Assembly: GCA_963753055.1 (NCBI GenBank) | Contig: CAVWAP010000001.1 | Location: forward strand, 1-64,000 | Length of the DNA stretch: 64,000 bases | Direction of reading: 5' to 3' | DNA from: JAUWGC01 sp963753055 | Lineage (GTDB): Bacteria > Bacteroidota > Bacteroidia > Bacteroidales > B18-G4 | In this document: positions 61,594 through 64,000 of the stretch, piece after piece | Layout of the letters: each line of letters opens with the position of its first letter | How positions within the stretch are numbered: position 1 is the first letter of the stretch | Program-made: the position numbers and the translations under genes | The notes under the pieces: generated by a model | Database searches by the model: none | Told to the model about the DNA's origin: nothing | The model's input: only the letters and a program-made list of their open reading frames with translations

Positions 61594-63219
61594 TTAACTG
61601 ACAAACAGGGGAGTAAATGCAAATTTGTCGCCATCAAACAATCCCTCATCACTAAGTTTTAATTCGGGAATGACCAACAAGGCCATAAAGGAAAGTGTCA
61701 TAAAAGGTGCATGAAGAATGGCACCCATTTCTTTTGCTTTCCGGTCGATCTTTTCGTACATCTTTGCAACATGATAGCCATCGTCTTTTGCCATCAACCC
61801 TGCCAATGGCAACGGAACCACGAGGTCTTCGACGCCATCAGTTGCAACAATACCTCCTTCATTCTCTATCAGGATGTTTATTGCCCTGCTAATCAATTCA
61901 TCTGATGTCCCGGTCGCAATGATATTGTGGCTGTCATGAGCTACCGTTGAGGCAATGGCACCATGCTTAAGGCCAAAACCTTTTACAAACCCAATAGCAG
62001 GCTTGCTTTCCCTGTATCTGTTAAGGACAACCATTTTAAGAATATCGTTTTCAGGATTGCTGATAACATTGCCGTTATCAGTGCTTATCACTGTCTGTAT
62101 CCTTTTAGTAATAAGCTGCCCATCAAGGGCGTGTATCACATTTATCTGGTTTCCAAGCGGCTTGACCTGGATCTCTGCGGGCGAAATAGCATGTACGTAA
62201 AAGATATTGGCAGGAATAATATCAACCCGGCCGATCAGGGACTTGCCATTATCACTCAACTGCTCTCCTTTTATGTATGTTGCCAGGATATCGAAACCCT
62301 CCAGGTTATTAACCACAATAAAATCTGCATCATCACCTGTTCGCAGCAGCCCCACATCAAGGTCATAGTGCACAATAGGGTTCAATGTTGCTGCACGCAG
62401 GATATCAAACAGGTCATACCCTTTCTGGATTGCCCTTTTCACATGGCCGTTGATGTGTTCCCTGACCAGGTCATTGGGATGTCGATCGTCTGAACAGAAC
62501 ATGACCATCTCCGGATGAGTCTTGATCAATGGGATCAGTGCTTCGAAGTTCTTGGCGGCACTGCCTTCCCGTATCTGTACTTTCATCCCATATTTGACTT
62601 TATCCAAAGCCTCTTCCAGGGAAAAGCATTCATGGTCGGTTGTGATTCCTGCAGCGATATAGTTTTTGGCATCTTCTCCCATAAGTCCCGGTGCATGGCC
62701 ATCAACAGGTTTATGATATTTCTTTGCCAGCTCAAGCTTTGACATGACTAATTCATCTTTATGCAAAACACCCGGGAAATTCATCATTTCTGATAGGTAC
62801 TTTATATCCTTGCTTTGCAGAAGCTTATCAAGTTCTTCTGTGCCGAGAGTTGCACCTGATGTTTCAAAACCAGTTGCCGGCACGCATGAAGATGCTCCGA
62901 AAAAAAACTTAAAAGGTACCTGCTTCCCATTGCTAATCATGAAATGGATCCCCTTCGCACCAAGAACATTCGCAATTTCATGGGGATCTGATACTGTTGC
63001 AACTGTCCCGTGAACAACTGCCAGGCGTGCAAATTCAGATGGTGCCAGCATCGAGCTTTCGATGTGGATATGTGCATCGATAAGCCCTGGGAGAATGTAA
63101 TGATTCTCGCTTACTGATTCTTCTATGACCTTAACAATGATTCCTTTGTCAAAATGCAAGGTGCCTTTAAAGATTCTTCTACTTATTATGTCGACAATAT
63201 TTCCAGAAACAGTATTCAT
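61594..63219 (-). CDS. ade: Adenine deaminase
   Basis: 541 residues of the amidohydrolase superfamily. N-terminal beta domain, then metal motif DAHIHIESSML, VSDPHEIANV, VDGHAPGLMG, FCSDDRHPNDL, and the family's C-terminal domain with GLKHGAIASTVAHDSHNIIATG. It deaminates adenine to hypoxanthine, feeding purine salvage; active members use Mn or Fe. It lies 38 bases downstream of the GHMP kinase gene, with no obvious metabolic link between them. Confidence 0.94.
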   Translation of the reverse strand: MNTVSGNIVDIISRRIFKGTLHFDKGIIVKVIEESVSENHYILPGLIDAHIHIESSMLAPSEFARLAVVHGTVATVSDPHEIANVLGAKGIHFMISNGKQVPFKFFFGASSCVPATGFETSGATLGTEELDKLLQSKDIKYLSEMMNFPGVLHKDELVMSKLELAKKYHKPVDGHAPGLMGEDAKNYIAAGITTDHECFSLEEALDKVKYGMKVQIREGSAAKNFEALIPLIKTHPEMVMFCSDDRHPNDLVREHINGHVKRAIQKGYDLFDILRAATLNPIVHYDLDVGLLRTGDDADFIVVNNLEGFDILATYIKGEQLSDNGKSLIGRVDIIPANIFYVHAISPAEIQVKPLGNQINVIHALDGQLITKRIQTVISTDNGNVISNPENDILKMVVLNRYRESKPAIGFVKGFGLKHGAIASTVAHDSHNIIATGTSDELISRAINILIENEGGIVATDGVEDLVVPLPLAGLMAKDDGYHVAKMYEKIDRKAKEMGAILHAPFMTLSFMALLVIPELKLSDEGLFDGDKFAFTPLFVS

Positions 63220-63257
63220 AAGATAAACGAATTAACAACTAAACAATATAACACCCA

Positions 63258-64000
63258 TCAAGGTTTTTTGTAAACAGTGATGAATTCAACATTCGACTCT
63301 GAGAGGGCATCATGGGCTTCCTTGTAGTTAGGTGAAAATCCGAGCAGGAAGCCCCCGCCACCGGATCCGCAGAGTTTTAATTTAAATTTATGATGGTCAA
63401 GGCCTTCTTTCCATAGCATTCGAAAGTCTTTTGGTATCATGGCCTTGAAGTGATTGTATTGAAAATCAGATAATAGGTGCAGGTTGGCATAAAAACTCCT
63501 ATACCTGCCTTCAAGTAATGAATGTATGCATTGATTATTGAGTGGGATCAATACATTATGAACCAGTGCATTGAAGTCAGGATCTTCACATTGCTTTATA
63601 AATTGCTTAACCAGTGGCTCTGTCTTTCCTGCTTTCCCTGTATTGATCAGGAAGATAGCCCTGTTGGTAGCAATTTTATGGGTTGGGATGTCGGTAATGG
63701 TTATTTCCGACTTATTTTTTATCAGAATTGGAGATTTGAGATAGCATAACAAAGGGTCTATTCCCGAGCTTGTGCCATGGAAGTATGATTCCAACTGGGA
63801 GAAAATCGTTTTCAGGCGGGTAATATTTCTATTGCTGATATTGATTCTTCTGGTGATCTTATCCATAGAGTATGCATTGTAAATGGCAGCAACAAGTGCC
63901 CCTGAGCTGCCCAATCCATAGCCCTGCGGAATGGTCGACTCAAAATACAATCCTTTTGTCAGGTCCTCCAGCAGTGCCTCCAGGTCAAGCTGACAGTCAA
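63258..64000 (-). CDS. GHMP-family kinase (mevalonate kinase-like), N-terminus outside window
   Basis: The frame is open from 63258 to the right edge, giving at least 247 residues without the start. The ATP-binding motif IPQGYGLGSSGAL is close to the P-x-x-x-G-L-G-S-S-A loop of mevalonate/galactokinase-type enzymes. Later parts match their C-terminal domain: STFSQLESYFHGTSSGIDPL (catalytic Asp region), FLINTGKAGKTEPLV and LKLCGSGGGGFLLGF. It phosphorylates a small alcohol, most likely mevalonate or a sugar; the choice needs the missing N-terminus. Confidence 0.84.
   Translation of the reverse strand, partial: DCQLDLEALLEDLTKGLYFESTIPQGYGLGSSGALVAAIYNAYSMDKITRRINISNRNITRLKTIFSQLESYFHGTSSGIDPLLCYLKSPILIKNKSEITITDIPTHKIATNRAIFLINTGKAGKTEPLVKQFIKQCEDPDFNALVHNVLIPLNNQCIHSLLEGRYRSFYANLHLLSDFQYNHFKAMIPKDFRMLWKEGLDHHKFKLKLCGSGGGGFLLGFSPNYKEAHDALSESNVEFITVYKKP

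Overview
The window is a chromosomal piece of a Bacteroidota bacterium, most like the Bacteroidales/Marinilabiliales side of the phylum. The evidence is an LptD/OstA-type outer-membrane gene set, an S46 dipeptidyl peptidase of the DPP11 type, remains of a type IX secretion (T9SS) sorting domain, TAnnTTTG promoter boxes with no clear Shine-Dalgarno sites, and vitamin-B12-dependent methylmalonyl-CoA mutase. There are no rRNA genes, CRISPR arrays or transposases; the only tRNA is tRNA-Lys(CTT).

Left part (1-33.6 kb, nearly all minus strand) is accessory. It starts with a sulfate-ester locus: three formylglycine sulfatases (two broken by frameshifts), a degenerate MBL-fold alkylsulfatase homologue and a DUF1254/DUF1214 protein. 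Four more DUF1254/DUF1214 proteins follow in two tandem pairs. Each pair sits behind the same unit: a giant regulator fusing a response-regulator receiver domain to a MalT-like STAND ATPase, TPRs and a LuxR helix-turn-helix, followed by an 87-91 residue protein with a DQA(A/T)LSG motif. Four beta-barrel or exported envelope proteins accompany them (two Phenol_MetA_deg type, one DUF2490, one DcaP-like). The second regulator is preceded by a PAS-PAS histidine kinase, its likely partner. Further along the same strand lie a CorA-type transporter, an AI-2E family permease, a holin-like/YtxH-like envelope pair and the mutase chaperone MeaB.

Right part (33.7-64 kb, mostly plus strand) is more conserved: an S15/CocE hydrolase, a cupin, an LPS-export block (OstA-like protein, MCE/MlaD protein, cell-wall amidase, LptD), RidA, DPP11, a DUF418 membrane protein and a GH18-like protein, methylmalonyl-CoA mutase mutA-mutB, a metallophosphatase, phosphoglycerate mutase, a large DUF2723 membrane protein, an Ig-like lipoprotein, an ArsR regulator, adenine deaminase and a GHMP kinase that runs off the right edge.

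Two features run through the whole window. First, many intergenic gaps hold short tandem arrays that differ in sequence but almost always have a 7-bp period. Second, about 19 single-base frame breaks, often at homopolymers, hit accessory genes and spare the large housekeeping genes. They may be long-read indel errors, genuine gene decay, or both. Domain assignments come from reading the translations; no database search was run.
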